A DNA stretch of 47,745 nt from Pseudomonadota bacterium (GCA_018240295.1 JAFEGB010000026.1:1-47745); one strand, 5' to 3'; shown: positions 34,743-43,818, numbered from the stretch's first letter. Translations and numbers: made by a program. Notes: generated by a model not told the origin, from the sequence alone.

Positions 34743-35000
34743 TCAGCCGCCGTCCCCGTCCGGCTTCGGCCGCCGGTGCGAGCCGTCGCACAGCGGCAGC
34801 TTCGCGCTGCGCCCGCAGCCGCAGAGCCACAGCTGGCCGTCATCGGCGACGCGCAGCAGCGCGGGGCTGCAGCCGGGATGATCGGCGTGCGAGCCGTCGC
34901 AGTACGGCGGGTTGCCGGTGTGGCCGCAGCGGCAGACGCTGACCGCCGTGCCCGCCGGGCGCTCGATGATCCAGGGACTGCCGCGTTCGAAGAGCTGCAT
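34743..35000 (-). CDS. CDGSH-type iron-sulfur protein with two motifs
   Basis: An 85-residue protein with two CDGSH iron-sulfur binding motifs, CRCGHTGNPPYCDGSH (residues 23-38) and CGCGRSAKLPLCDGSH (60-75). Each binds a 2Fe-2S cluster through three Cys and one His. The double-motif form is common in bacteria and is thought to serve electron or cluster transfer. A GGGGAGG site precedes the ATG. It follows the MscS-type gene by 28 bp on the same strand. Confidence 0.95.
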   Translation of the reverse strand: MQLFERGSPWIIERPAGTAVSVCRCGHTGNPPYCDGSHADHPGCSPALLRVADDGQLWLCGCGRSAKLPLCDGSHRRPKPDGDGG

Positions 35001-35028
35001 CCTCACCTCCCCCGGCCTCGACGCCGGC

Positions 35029-37758
35029 TCAACGGCTGCCGCGGTCCGGGCCGTCGTCGTCGTCCCGGCGCGGATCATTGGCCTCGGCGAGCGTCGACAC
35101 CGCGTACAGCGCCGCCGCCGCCGCCGCTGCCTGCGCGCCGTTGTCGACCGGCAGCGCCGGACCGGTATCGATGCCCGAAGCCTCGATGCCGGCCGGCACC
35201 GGCGGCACCGGCCGGGTCGTGACGACCGCCGCCGGACGGCTGCCCTGCGCGTGACGCAGCGTCGGGCCGAGCTTGTCGACCAGGGTCTCGATGCGTTCGA
35301 GATCGCGCAGCCGCACCTCGGTCTGCGTGTACGGAATCTCGATGCCGTGCTCGCGGAAGGCCTTGAAGATCGCAAAGCGCAGATCCGAGGCGACGCGCCC
35401 CTTCAGCTCGACGTTGGTCAGGAAGGCGCGCAGCTCGAAGTCCAGCGAGCTCGCCCCGAAGGCCTTGAACATCACGCTCGGTGCCGGCCAGCGGCTCACG
35501 TCCGGATGCACGCTCGCACAGTCGAGCAGGATGCGCTGCACGGCCTCGGGGTCGGATTCGTAGGCGACGCCGACCAGAATCTCGACGCGGCCGAAGGTGT
35601 CCTTGTGCGTCCAGTTCAGCACTGCCTGCGACAGCAGCATCGAGTTCGGGATGATCACCGAGGCGCGCTGCGAGGTTTCGAGTTCGGTCGCCCGCACGTT
35701 GATGCGCCGCACCGTGCCTTCGTTGGTGCCGACCACGACCCAGTCGCCGACCTTGATCGGCCGCTCGGCGAGCAGGATCAGCCCCGAGACGAAGTTGCTG
35801 ACGATGTTCTGCAGGCCGAAACCGATGCCGACCGACAGCGCGCCGGCGAGCAGCGCGGCCTTCGACAGGTCGATGCCGAGCGTCGAGACCGCCACCGCGA
35901 TCGCGATCGCGAGCCCGACGTAGCCGATGCCGCTCTTGAGCGAGTTGCGCAGGCCGGCGTCGAGGTGGGTGTGCGGCAGCACGCGCTCCTCCAGCACGCG
36001 CTGGCTGACGCGGCTCGCGGCGAGCACCGCCGCGAACAGCGCCATGGCGAGCAGGCCATCGAGCAGCGACAGCGTCATGCCGCCGAGCTTGAAGCCGTAC
36101 AGCAGCGCATTCAGGCCGTTCTGGATGTCGGCCCAGCGCACGCCCCAGCGCAGCAGCAGCAGCACGCCGGCGAGCGCGAGCAGCGTCAGGTCGATCAGCA
36201 GCATCAGCCAGAAGGCCAGGGTCTGCGAGCTGCCGGCCTTCAGCGCGAACATTCGCGCCAGCGGCCCGCGATGCGCCCCCTCGACCAGCACCAGCCGGTC
36301 GACGGCTTCGCCGATCAGCCGGCGCACGATCACGAAGCCGGCCAGCCCGAGCGCGGTCCAGACCAGGTTTTCGAGCAGGTAGCGCGCGAGGTTGACGTAG
36401 CCGAGCAGCGAGGCAACCGGCGCGGCGACCGCGATCAGCGCGACCGCAAAGCGCATCAGCGCCCAGAACGGCTCGGCCAGCGTCGAGCGATTCGGTGCCG
36501 CCTCGCCCTCCGGGCGCTGGCCGGCCAGCGGATCGAGCGCATCGGCGGCCTCGACCGCCGGCGCCTCGCCCTCGGTGCGCTGCCAGGTATCGCGGCGCGT
36601 GACCGTCAGCAGCGCGAGCCCGAGCATGACGCTGCCGATGCACACCACCAGCGCCCGCCCTTCCTCGGCGAGGTTCAGCGCCGGGGCGGCCAGCGACGCG
36701 AGCAGCAGCGGTGCGAACACCGCGGCGATCAGGTTCAGCCGCCTCGACAAGGCCCGGGCGCTGCGATCGTCGAGGCCGGTCAGCCGCCAGGCCGGGGCCG
36801 AAGGCGCCAGCGCGGCGCTGTCGATGCCGGTGACCAGCACGTAGAAGATCACCGCGACCGTGAAGCCGATCAGCATCGGCCGGCCCGGTGCCTCGACCAG
36901 CCCGGTCACGTGCAGCGTCAGCGCGACCGCGGCCGCCGCCAGACTCGGCAGCAGCGCCCGGCAGCAGCCCTCGGCCAGCGCCGCCCCGACGCGGCGGCTG
37001 TAGCTCGGGGCCGCCTCGATGTCGTTGCGCCCGTAGCGCGCCAGCAGCCAGCGCCGCAGCCACCAGGCCGCCGCCAGCCCGATCGCGAGCACGAACAGCG
37101 TGCCGGCGCTCTTCGCGAACAGCGGTGCGAAGCCGTTGGACTGCCAGCGCGCCACCGGACCGGCCGAAAGCTGCTGCAGGCCGAGCGCGAACTGCGTGCC
37201 GCCGAGCGACCAGACATCGGCTTCGAGCGTGCTCGGGCCACGCGCCAGCAGGCTCGATGCGATGCGTTCGCGGATCGCGCGCGAGGCATCGTTGATCAGG
37301 CCGTTGGCGCGCGCTTCGAGCACGTCGAGCTGCTTGGCCCGGCCTTCGGCGGCGCCGAGATCGGCGCCGAGCTGCTGACGCTGGCGGGCCACGTCCTTCG
37401 CCTCGGGCGGCTGGCCCTCGGCCGGCGGCGACCCGAGGGCCTCGACCAGCTGCTGCGCGGCGGCCACCTTGCCGAGCGCCTCGCCGCGGCTGGCCTGCAC
37501 GGCGCTGCGCACGCGCTCGGCCTCGGTGCGGATCTTCTCGAGATCGGCTTCCTCGCTTCTGCCGGTGGCGAGCTGCCGGCCGAGGCCATCGAGGGTGGCC
37601 TTCCAGTCGTTGAGCAGGTCCGCGAGCGCACGCGGCGGCGGCGGATCGGTCTGCGCGGGCAGCGACAGCGGAGTGCCCAGGCCGATCAGCAGCAGGACGA
37701 TGGCGAGAACCCGCAGCGCGCCCCGGGCGCGCTGCGGGCAGGGATTCGGACGGAACAT
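35029..37758 (-). CDS. Mechanosensitive channel protein, DUF3772 plus MscS domain
   Basis: A 909-residue inner-membrane protein of the large MscS type. It has a signal peptide (ending SLPAQ), a periplasmic coiled-coil part with DUF3772-like sequence (about residues 40-190), about ten membrane segments (200-600), and the MscS core. The pore helix reads AALLAGALSVGIGFGLQNIVSNFVSGLIL, then ERPIKVGDWVVVG and VIIPNSMLLSQAVLNW. It opens when membrane tension rises and lets solutes out on osmotic downshock. The C-terminus is Pro/Ala/Asp-rich. No potassium regulation domain is seen. Confidence 0.92.
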   Translation of the reverse strand: MFRPNPCPQRARGALRVLAIVLLLIGLGTPLSLPAQTDPPPPRALADLLNDWKATLDGLGRQLATGRSEEADLEKIRTEAERVRSAVQASRGEALGKVAAAQQLVEALGSPPAEGQPPEAKDVARQRQQLGADLGAAEGRAKQLDVLEARANGLINDASRAIRERIASSLLARGPSTLEADVWSLGGTQFALGLQQLSAGPVARWQSNGFAPLFAKSAGTLFVLAIGLAAAWWLRRWLLARYGRNDIEAAPSYSRRVGAALAEGCCRALLPSLAAAAVALTLHVTGLVEAPGRPMLIGFTVAVIFYVLVTGIDSAALAPSAPAWRLTGLDDRSARALSRRLNLIAAVFAPLLLASLAAPALNLAEEGRALVVCIGSVMLGLALLTVTRRDTWQRTEGEAPAVEAADALDPLAGQRPEGEAAPNRSTLAEPFWALMRFAVALIAVAAPVASLLGYVNLARYLLENLVWTALGLAGFVIVRRLIGEAVDRLVLVEGAHRGPLARMFALKAGSSQTLAFWLMLLIDLTLLALAGVLLLLRWGVRWADIQNGLNALLYGFKLGGMTLSLLDGLLAMALFAAVLAASRVSQRVLEERVLPHTHLDAGLRNSLKSGIGYVGLAIAIAVAVSTLGIDLSKAALLAGALSVGIGFGLQNIVSNFVSGLILLAERPIKVGDWVVVGTNEGTVRRINVRATELETSQRASVIIPNSMLLSQAVLNWTHKDTFGRVEILVGVAYESDPEAVQRILLDCASVHPDVSRWPAPSVMFKAFGASSLDFELRAFLTNVELKGRVASDLRFAIFKAFREHGIEIPYTQTEVRLRDLERIETLVDKLGPTLRHAQGSRPAAVVTTRPVPPVPAGIEASGIDTGPALPVDNGAQAAAAAAALYAVSTLAEANDPRRDDDDGPDRGSR

Positions 37759-37939
37759 GAAGGAACGCTCGGCAATGACGGGCTTTCAGACAAAGGCACA
37801 TACGCTAGCACAAGCACTTGCCGCACGCGGATGACGACGGCGCCCCCGCCACAGCCCGGGCCGCTGCATCCGCCCGGCCTTGCCGCCCGTACCATCCGGT
37901 AACGCCCTTGCTGCAGGAATCCGCCCCTTGTCCGCCACG

Positions 37940-38578
37940 ATGAGCTCTGTCCGTCCAACGAACGCCGCCCCGACCGGCCTCAAGCCGCTGGTGTTCCTGC
38001 TCTGCCTGCTGCCGCTCGGCCTGCTGATCTGGCGCGGCTTCGAGGCCGGGCTCGGCGCCAATCCGGTCGAGACCCTGGAACACGCCACCGGCGACTGGGC
38101 GCTGCGCCTGCTGCTGCTGACGCTGTGCGCGACACCGCTGCGCCAGCTCAGCGGCTGGAGCTGGCCGCTGCGGCTGCGGCGCATGCTCGGCCTGTACACG
38201 TTCTTCTATGCAAGCGTGCACATGGCCCTGTACTTCACGCTCGATCTCGAACTCGATTTCTACATGCTCGGCAACGAAGTCCTGAAGCGTCCCTACCTGA
38301 GCGTCGGCTTCCTGGCCTGGGCGCTGCTGATACCGCTGGCGCTGACCTCGACCGACCGCATGATCCGCCGCCTCGGCCGGCGCTGGAAAAGCCTGCACCG
38401 CAGCGTCTACGTGATCGGCGTGCTCGCCGTGCTGCACTACCTGTGGCTGGTCAAGGCCGACGTGCGCGAGCCGCTGCTGTACGGCGCGATCCTGATCGTG
38501 CTGCTCGGCTGGCGTGCGTGGCGGGAACGGCGGGACCGCAAGGGCGGCCGGCGCTCGCAGGCGGTGCGCACCGTCTGA
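37940..38578 (+). CDS. msrQ: MsrQ, haem-binding membrane subunit of MsrPQ
   Basis: A 212-residue protein of the ferric reductase-like family with six membrane segments. Haem-ligand His residues are in YASVHMALYF, RRWKSLHRSVYV and VLHYLWLVKAD. MsrQ passes electrons from the respiratory chain to the periplasmic molybdenum enzyme MsrP, which repairs methionine sulfoxide. The length equals E. coli MsrQ (211). The msrP gene usually lies just upstream, but here the upstream neighbour is a divergent MscS gene. msrP must therefore be elsewhere, or the partner is different. ATG at 37940; a TTG at 37928 is also in frame. Confidence 0.9.
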   Translation: MSSVRPTNAAPTGLKPLVFLLCLLPLGLLIWRGFEAGLGANPVETLEHATGDWALRLLLLTLCATPLRQLSGWSWPLRLRRMLGLYTFFYASVHMALYFTLDLELDFYMLGNEVLKRPYLSVGFLAWALLIPLALTSTDRMIRRLGRRWKSLHRSVYVIGVLAVLHYLWLVKADVREPLLYGAILIVLLGWRAWRERRDRKGGRRSQAVRTV

Positions 38579-38667
38579 ACCGGCGAGCGGCATCACATTG
38601 TCAGGATTCCTTACGGCAAGCCCGGGCGAAACATAATAAGCAATTGAAAATAAAGTTGTTTATAAAC

Positions 38668-38683
38668 TGGCCCATCACTTGCT
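38668..38683 (+). promoter_or_regulatory. Sigma54-type (-24/-12) promoter
   Basis: TGGCCC-ATCAC-TTGCT, against the consensus TGGCAC-N5-TTGCW, has one mismatch and exact spacing. The 35 bp upstream are AT-rich, unusual in this genome. Predicted start is near 38694. An activator of the NtrC type would bind further upstream; no site is recognised. Confidence 0.6.
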
Positions 38684-38693
38684 TGTATTAAAG

Positions 38694-38792
38694 TTGCGAC
38701 TGTCCGTTCCCGCTGCGGGCAGGTTTGCCAAGTACAACGGAAGTACCGTCTTGTTTGGTGGGGAAGGCCGCAAGGTCTTCCCCCGTTGTTTT
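38694..38792 (+). ncRNA. Predicted sigma54-driven structured RNA or leader
   Basis: About 100 nt from the predicted start to the end of the T-rich tail. Visible structure: CCCG-CTG-CGGG near 38710, a nested stem with CAAG/CTTG enclosing ACGG-AAGTA-CCGT (about 38729-38753), and the terminator-like hairpin. It may be a free small RNA, or the leader of the kinase gene with an attenuator-type hairpin. I know no riboswitch or sRNA family that fits. Confidence 0.4.
38760..38792 (+). terminator. Hairpin with GCAA tetraloop and T-rich tail
   Basis: GGGGAAGGCC and GGTCTTCCCC (38760-38783) make a 10-bp stem with one G-U pair, capped by a GCAA (GNRA) tetraloop. The tail reads CGTTGTTTT. It is a good but not perfect intrinsic terminator; the T-run is interrupted. 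Confidence 0.6.
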
Positions 38793-38876
38793 GCCCGACT
38801 TCCAGGGTCGCGGCCTTGATCCCCCCCCGCCCCGCTGTCCACACTGTCCGGCGATACCGACGCTACGGAGTCGCTG

Positions 38877-39968
38877 ATGCCCATTCCGCTCGCCGCGTCC
38901 CTTTCGCGGCGCCGCGCCCAGACGCTGCGCTCCCTGCTTGAAGTACCCGGTCCGCCGCTGATCATCGGCGTCGCCGGCGACAGCAGTGCCGGCAAGACCA
39001 CCTACACCAACGGTCTGCGGCGCATGCTCGGCGATGACATCGTCGGCACGATCGAGATGGACGGCTACCACAAGGAGGACCGCGCCACGCGCGCGCGCAC
39101 CGGCCGTTCGCCGCTCGATCCCGAGATGAACCACCTCGGCCTGCTGCGCGAGCACCTCGAAGCGCTGCGCCGCGGCGAATCCGTGCACCTGCGCCGCTAC
39201 GATCACGGCACCGGCACCTTCATTGCGCCGCAGCCGTTCTCGCCGAAGCCGATCCTCGTGCTCGAAGGCCTGCACGCGCTGTATCCCGAGTTCACGTCGC
39301 TGCTCGATTACACGGTGTTCGTCGATCCGGCCCGCGACATCAAGCTCGGCTGGAAGATCGCGCGCGACACGCAGTTCCGCGGGCATCGCGTCGAGCCGCT
39401 GGCCGACGAGATCCGCAAGCGCGAAGCGGCGTTCCGCCGCTGGATCGAGTTCCAGAAGACCGACGCCAACGTCGTCATCAAGATCAACCGCAGCAAGCTG
39501 AAGCTGCTCGCCAACGAGGAATACTGGGGCGACCGGCCGCCGGAAGGCTGCTTCCACATGGAGCTGATCTTCCAGCCGGCGCACACGCCGCTGCCGCCGC
39601 TGCGCATGTCCTTCAGCCTCGCCAAGATGCTCGGCGAGGACCCGCTGCCGTTCGCGCTGGCCGTCGTGCCGCGCTCGTACTGGGGGCGGCGCGCCAACGC
39701 CATCCACCTCGACGGCCTGATGCCGCCGCGCGCCGTGCACGTGCTGCAGGGCCAGATCGAGCGCTTCACCGGCATCGAGGTCACCGACTCGCACCTCTCC
39801 GGCATCCGCAAGCACGAGCGCATGCCGGCGATCGTGTTCACGCAGCTGCTGGTGACCTGGCCGATCCTCGAACACATCGCCAACCTGCTCGAAAAGCGCG
39901 CGGCCTCCGCCGGCGTGACGCCGGTCTCGCGCATCGAGCCCCAGGACAGCGACGATGAACTCCCGTGA
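38877..39968 (+). CDS. Phosphoribulokinase/uridine kinase-family protein
   Basis: A 363-residue P-loop kinase. Walker A is GDSSAGKT (residues 34-41), followed by IEMDGYHKEDR, LDPEMNHLGLL, a Tyr/His region RRYDHGTGTF and the Walker B-like ILVLEGLHALY. The central part follows plant/cyanobacterial-type phosphoribulokinase rather than the short PrkB type. True PRK makes ribulose-1,5-bisphosphate. No RuBisCO gene is in the window, so the substrate may be a different pentose phosphate or nucleoside. The 13-nt overlap with the small membrane protein gene suggests coupling. Confidence 0.82.
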   Translation: MPIPLAASLSRRRAQTLRSLLEVPGPPLIIGVAGDSSAGKTTYTNGLRRMLGDDIVGTIEMDGYHKEDRATRARTGRSPLDPEMNHLGLLREHLEALRRGESVHLRRYDHGTGTFIAPQPFSPKPILVLEGLHALYPEFTSLLDYTVFVDPARDIKLGWKIARDTQFRGHRVEPLADEIRKREAAFRRWIEFQKTDANVVIKINRSKLKLLANEEYWGDRPPEGCFHMELIFQPAHTPLPPLRMSFSLAKMLGEDPLPFALAVVPRSYWGRRANAIHLDGLMPPRAVHVLQGQIERFTGIEVTDSHLSGIRKHERMPAIVFTQLLVTWPILEHIANLLEKRAASAGVTPVSRIEPQDSDDELP

Positions 39969-40197
39969 GCGGCAGGCACTGATCGGGGCCCTGCTGCTGA
40001 CGGCCCTGATGACGGCGGCGCTGGTCTGGCTGGTCAACGAGGGCTGGCAGCGGCTGCCGGCCTGGCTCGCCGTGATCCTGTGCCTGCTGCTCGCGGTGTT
40101 CGTGATCGGCTCGCCGATCTGGGCGCTGGCGCGCTGGTCCGAGCGCTGGCTGGCGCGCCAGCAGCGCGACCGGCAGACGCAGCAGCGACGCGACTGA
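39955..40197 (+). CDS. Small membrane protein of unknown function
   Basis: An 80-residue protein with two hydrophobic segments (ALIGALLLTALMTAALVWLV and AWLAVILCLLLAVFVIG) and a basic, Gln-rich tail (RQQRDRQTQQRRD). Its start lies inside the end of the kinase gene and its stop is 6 bp before mtfA, so it sits in a three-gene operon. Function unknown. Confidence 0.75.
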   Translation: MNSRERQALIGALLLTALMTAALVWLVNEGWQRLPAWLAVILCLLLAVFVIGSPIWALARWSERWLARQQRDRQTQQRRD

Positions 40198-40203
40198 CGC
40201 ACG

Positions 40204-40971
40204 ATGGGCTGGCTGCGGGACTGGCGTCGCCGGCGCGTGCTCCGCCAGAGCGAAGCCGATGCGCCGACCTGGCAGGCGGCCTGCGACGCGCAGGCAGTCC
40301 TCGCCGGCCTGCCGCAGGCGGATCAGGAGCGCCTGCGCCGGCTCGCGACGCTGTTCCTGCACGAGAAAACCTTCGAGGCCGCCGCCGGCCTGACGCTGAC
40401 GCCGCCGATGCGCTGGCGCATCGCCGCGGTCGCCTGCCTGCCGGTGCTGAACCTCGGCCTCGACTGGTACGAGGGCTGGTCGGCGATCGTCGTCTATCCC
40501 GGCGAATTCATGGCCCGGCAGGACTTCACCGACGAGGCCGGCGTCGTGCATCAGCTGCGCCGGCCGCTGATCGGCGAGGCCTGGGAACGCGGGCCGGTGA
40601 TCCTGTCCTGGGCCGACGTGCTCGACAGCGAAACCGCCACCGACGGCTTCAACGTCGTCATCCACGAACTCGCGCACAAGCTCGACCTGCTCAACGGCGA
40701 GGCCAACGGCCTGCCGCCGCTGCATCGCGGCATGTCGGTACGCGCGTGGGCCGACATCTTCACGCGCGCCTACGACGACTTCTGCGCGCACGTCGATGCC
40801 GGCGAGGACACCGCGATCGATCCCTACGCCAGCGACAGCCCCGCCGAGTTCTTCGCGGTGCTGAGCGAAGCCTTCTTCGAGACGCCGGCGGTGCTGAACG
40901 CCACGTATCCGCCGGTCTACGCGCAGCTGCGGGCCTTCTACCGGCAGGATCCGCTGCTGCGGCTGGCGTGA
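40204..40971 (+). CDS. mtfA: MtfA zinc-dependent peptidase
   Basis: A 255-residue M90-family metallopeptidase (265 residues in E. coli). The zinc site is HELAHKLDLLNG, with a Glu in the following SDSPAEFFAVLSEAFFE. The N-terminal DWRRRRVLR and WEGWSAIVVYPGEF-type blocks fit. In E. coli MtfA binds the repressor Mlc and so affects glucose uptake. The gene is last in an operon with the kinase and the small membrane protein. Confidence 0.93.
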   Translation: MGWLRDWRRRRVLRQSEADAPTWQAACDAQAVLAGLPQADQERLRRLATLFLHEKTFEAAAGLTLTPPMRWRIAAVACLPVLNLGLDWYEGWSAIVVYPGEFMARQDFTDEAGVVHQLRRPLIGEAWERGPVILSWADVLDSETATDGFNVVIHELAHKLDLLNGEANGLPPLHRGMSVRAWADIFTRAYDDFCAHVDAGEDTAIDPYASDSPAEFFAVLSEAFFETPAVLNATYPPVYAQLRAFYRQDPLLRLA

Positions 40972-40983
40972 GCGCAGAGGTCC

Positions 40984-41010
40984 GCGGGCGACGACACGGA
41001 CGCCGCCCGC
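40984..41010. terminator. Inverted repeat between mtfA and ppc
   Basis: GCGGGCG and CGCCCGC, 13 nt apart, lie between the convergent stops. There is no T-run, so this is a weak candidate. Confidence 0.35.
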
Positions 41011-41019
41011 TGCCGGGCC

Positions 41020-43818
41020 TCAGCCGGTGTTGCGCATGCCCGCCGCCAGCGCGTTGATCGAGCGCAGCAGCGGATTGAGCCACAGCGCCCGCTCGGCCTC
41101 GCCGCCGCCTTCGGCCTGGCGGTAGCGGCGCAGCAGGCAGATCTGGATGTGGTTGATCGGGTCCAGATACGGATCGCGCCGCGCCAGCGACAGCTTCAGG
41201 CGCGGATTCTCGTCGAGGATTTCCTCGATGCCGGCAACCGCCAGCACCTGCGCGACGGTTTCGTCATGCTCGCTGCGGATCGTGCCGTAAATGTCATCCG
41301 CGGTGCCGGACTCCAGACAGAGCTGCGCGTACTCGTGCGCGATGCCCATTTCCGACTTGCCGAGCGACATCTGCGCATTCGCGAGCAGCGAGCGGAAGAA
41401 CGGCCATTCGGCATACATGCGCCTCAGCGTATCGAGCCGGCCGCTGTCGCCGCTGCGATACGCCGACAGCGCCGCACCGAGCCCGTACCAGCCCGGAATG
41501 ATCTGCCGCGACAGGCCCCAGCCGAACACCCACGGAATCGCGCGCACCGAATACTTGGAACGATCGGCCTTCTTGCGGTGCGAGGGCCGCGAACCGATGT
41601 TCAGCAGCCCGATCTCGGTGACCGGCGTCGCCTCGTAGAAGTAATCGATGAAACGCGGCGTGTGATCGGTCAGCTGCCGGTAGGCCTGCTCGCCGTCCTT
41701 TGCGAGCTGTTCCATGACCGTCAGGAACTGCGGTTCGTCCGGAATGCATTCGGTCACCGCGCAGCGACTGGCCTTGATCAGGCCGGTGATCGCCATCGTC
41801 AGTTCGTAGACCGCGGTTTCCGGATTCGAATACTTCGACGACAGCACCTCGCCCTGCTCGGTGAACTTGATCTGTCCCTGCACGGTGCCGGCCGGCTGCG
41901 CGAGGATCGCATCGTGCGTCGGGCCACCGCCGCGACCGACCGTGCCGCCGCGGCCGTGGAACAGCTTGCAGCGGATGTCGCGGCGCGCCGTGATCGTGAC
42001 GATCTTCTTCTGCGCGCGGTACAGGTTCCAGGCCGAGGCCAGGATGCCGCCGTCCTTGCACGAATCCGAATACCCGAGCATGACCTCCTGCACGTTGCCG
42101 GACACCGCCAGCAGCTCGCGGTAGGTCGGATTGTCGAGCAGACGTTCGAGCACCGGCTCGATGTGCGCGAGATCGGCAATGGTTTCGAACAGCGGCGAAA
42201 CTCGCAGATCGCAGAACCAGCTGCCATCGCCGCGCCGGCCGGCAAGTCCGGCGAAGCTCGCGAGGAACAGCACCTCCATGACGTGACTCGCCGCGTGCGT
42301 CATCGAGATCACGTAGGCGCCGAAGGCATTCGGGCTGATCTCGTCGCGCAGGCTGGCAACGGTCCGCAATACCGCGAGAATCTCGCGCGTGTTCTCGGAG
42401 AGGTCCTCGGCATACAGCAGCGGCGTGCCCGGATGCGCGAGCAGTTCACCGAGCACCTGCAGGCGCTCATCCTCGGACAGCGCCGCGTAATCGGGCAGGT
42501 TCGGCGCGCGCGCGAACAGTTCGGTCACGGCATCGGTATGGCGCGTCGATTCCTGACGCACGTCGAGTTGCGCGAGATAAAACCCGAAACTCTCGGCGAG
42601 CCGGATCAGATCCTTCAGCTCCGCATCGGCGAGATTGCCGTCGCCGTGCGAATGCAGCGAATCGCGGATCGCGTACAGGTCTTCGAGAAAATCGCGCTCG
42701 CTGGCATAACCGGCAGCAACCGGTGCTTCATGCCCGTCGATCGCTGCATTCAGCCGGTCGAGATTGCGCAGCAGCCGCGCGCGCATCAGGAACAGCTTGC
42801 GCCGGTACGGCTCCTGGCTGAAGCGATGCGGCTCGTCGGCATAGACCTCCGGCACCAGCGGCGCATCGGCCGCCAGCCGCTCGGCAAATGCCAGTGACGG
42901 GCGCACCAGCGAACTCGAATGCGTCAGCAGGTGTGAAAGGTCTTCGAGCCGCTGCACGTATTCGCGCAGCACCGTACGCGCCTGCAAACGCACGGCGAGC
43001 GCGGTAACCACGTGCGTGACAAAGGGATTTCCGTCGCGATCACCGCCAATCCACGAGCCATAGCGGATGAAACTCGGCACGCGGATCGCCGCCGCGGCTT
43101 CGCCGAAATTCGTGGCCAGCGCCCGTTCGAGGTTGCGGTAAATGTGCGGCAGCGCGTGGAACAGCGTCTCGCGGAAGTAGTACAGGCCGTTGACGATCTC
43201 GTCGCGCACCTGCGGCTTGTGCACGCGCACCTCGTCGGTTTTCCACAGGATCTGGATCTGGTTCAGCAATTGCCGTTCGACCGCCTCGCGCGCATAGCCG
43301 CCGAGCCCGGCATCGTTGAGCTTCTTGGCCATCACGAAGATGCGCCGCTGCGCTTCCAGCAGCGCCCGGCGCTTGGCTTCGGTCGGATGTGCGGTGAACA
43401 CCGGCTGGAACAGCAGGCTGTCGAGCAGGCCCTGCATCTGCTCGGCGCTGACGCCGGCGGCGACGAGTTCGCGCACGGTGTCATCGAAACTGCCGCGCCA
43501 CAGCGGCTCACCGCTGGCGACGCGGTGGCGACGCTCCTGATGCGCCCAGTCCTCCTCGACGATGTTGGCGAGCAGGAAGTAACTGCTGAACGCGCGCAGC
43601 ACGTGCGTCAGCGTCTGCGGGTCGAGCGCCTCGATCAGCGCCATCAGCTGCGCGCGCCGCGCCGGGTCCTCACTGGTGCGCAGCTCGATGAAGCCCTTGC
43701 GCAAGGCCTCGACGGCATCGAACACCTGCCCGGACTCCTGCGTGCGCAGCACCTCGCCGAGCAGATTGCCGAACAGCTTCACGCGGGCACGAAGCCCCTT
43801 GTCATCGGTCACGGGCAT
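41020..43818 (-). CDS. ppc: Phosphoenolpyruvate carboxylase
   Basis: A 932-residue enzyme that adds bicarbonate to PEP to give oxaloacetate and so refills the TCA cycle. Catalytic and signature blocks: VFTAHPTEAKRR with the active His, GSWIGGDRDGNPFVT, LGYSDSCKDGG, FHGRGGTVGRGGGPTHDA and the conserved C-terminus AAGMRNTG. The length is slightly above E. coli (883). The ATG at 43818 starts MPVTDDKGLRARVKLFG; in-frame sequence upstream is low-complexity and not part of the protein. The periplasmic carbonic anhydrase encoded at 24871-25662 could aid bicarbonate supply, but there is no direct link. Confidence 0.97.
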   Translation of the reverse strand: MPVTDDKGLRARVKLFGNLLGEVLRTQESGQVFDAVEALRKGFIELRTSEDPARRAQLMALIEALDPQTLTHVLRAFSSYFLLANIVEEDWAHQERRHRVASGEPLWRGSFDDTVRELVAAGVSAEQMQGLLDSLLFQPVFTAHPTEAKRRALLEAQRRIFVMAKKLNDAGLGGYAREAVERQLLNQIQILWKTDEVRVHKPQVRDEIVNGLYYFRETLFHALPHIYRNLERALATNFGEAAAAIRVPSFIRYGSWIGGDRDGNPFVTHVVTALAVRLQARTVLREYVQRLEDLSHLLTHSSSLVRPSLAFAERLAADAPLVPEVYADEPHRFSQEPYRRKLFLMRARLLRNLDRLNAAIDGHEAPVAAGYASERDFLEDLYAIRDSLHSHGDGNLADAELKDLIRLAESFGFYLAQLDVRQESTRHTDAVTELFARAPNLPDYAALSEDERLQVLGELLAHPGTPLLYAEDLSENTREILAVLRTVASLRDEISPNAFGAYVISMTHAASHVMEVLFLASFAGLAGRRGDGSWFCDLRVSPLFETIADLAHIEPVLERLLDNPTYRELLAVSGNVQEVMLGYSDSCKDGGILASAWNLYRAQKKIVTITARRDIRCKLFHGRGGTVGRGGGPTHDAILAQPAGTVQGQIKFTEQGEVLSSKYSNPETAVYELTMAITGLIKASRCAVTECIPDEPQFLTVMEQLAKDGEQAYRQLTDHTPRFIDYFYEATPVTEIGLLNIGSRPSHRKKADRSKYSVRAIPWVFGWGLSRQIIPGWYGLGAALSAYRSGDSGRLDTLRRMYAEWPFFRSLLANAQMSLGKSEMGIAHEYAQLCLESGTADDIYGTIRSEHDETVAQVLAVAGIEEILDENPRLKLSLARRDPYLDPINHIQICLLRRYRQAEGGGEAERALWLNPLLRSINALAAGMRNTG

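Larger units (their letters stand above)
38579..38876. other. Intergenic region with sigma54-type promoter and structured RNA
   Basis: A 298-bp region. From 38630 it becomes AT-rich (CAATTGAAAATAAAGTTG), then carries a sigma54-type element and a structured transcript ending in a hairpin at 38760-38783, followed by about 90 bp of leader to the kinase gene at 38877. Confidence 0.6.

Noticed and set aside
38877-39968. Calvin cycle phosphoribulokinase as evidence of autotrophy
   Set aside because: No RuBisCO, carboxysome or CbbR genes in the window; the operon partners are unrelated.
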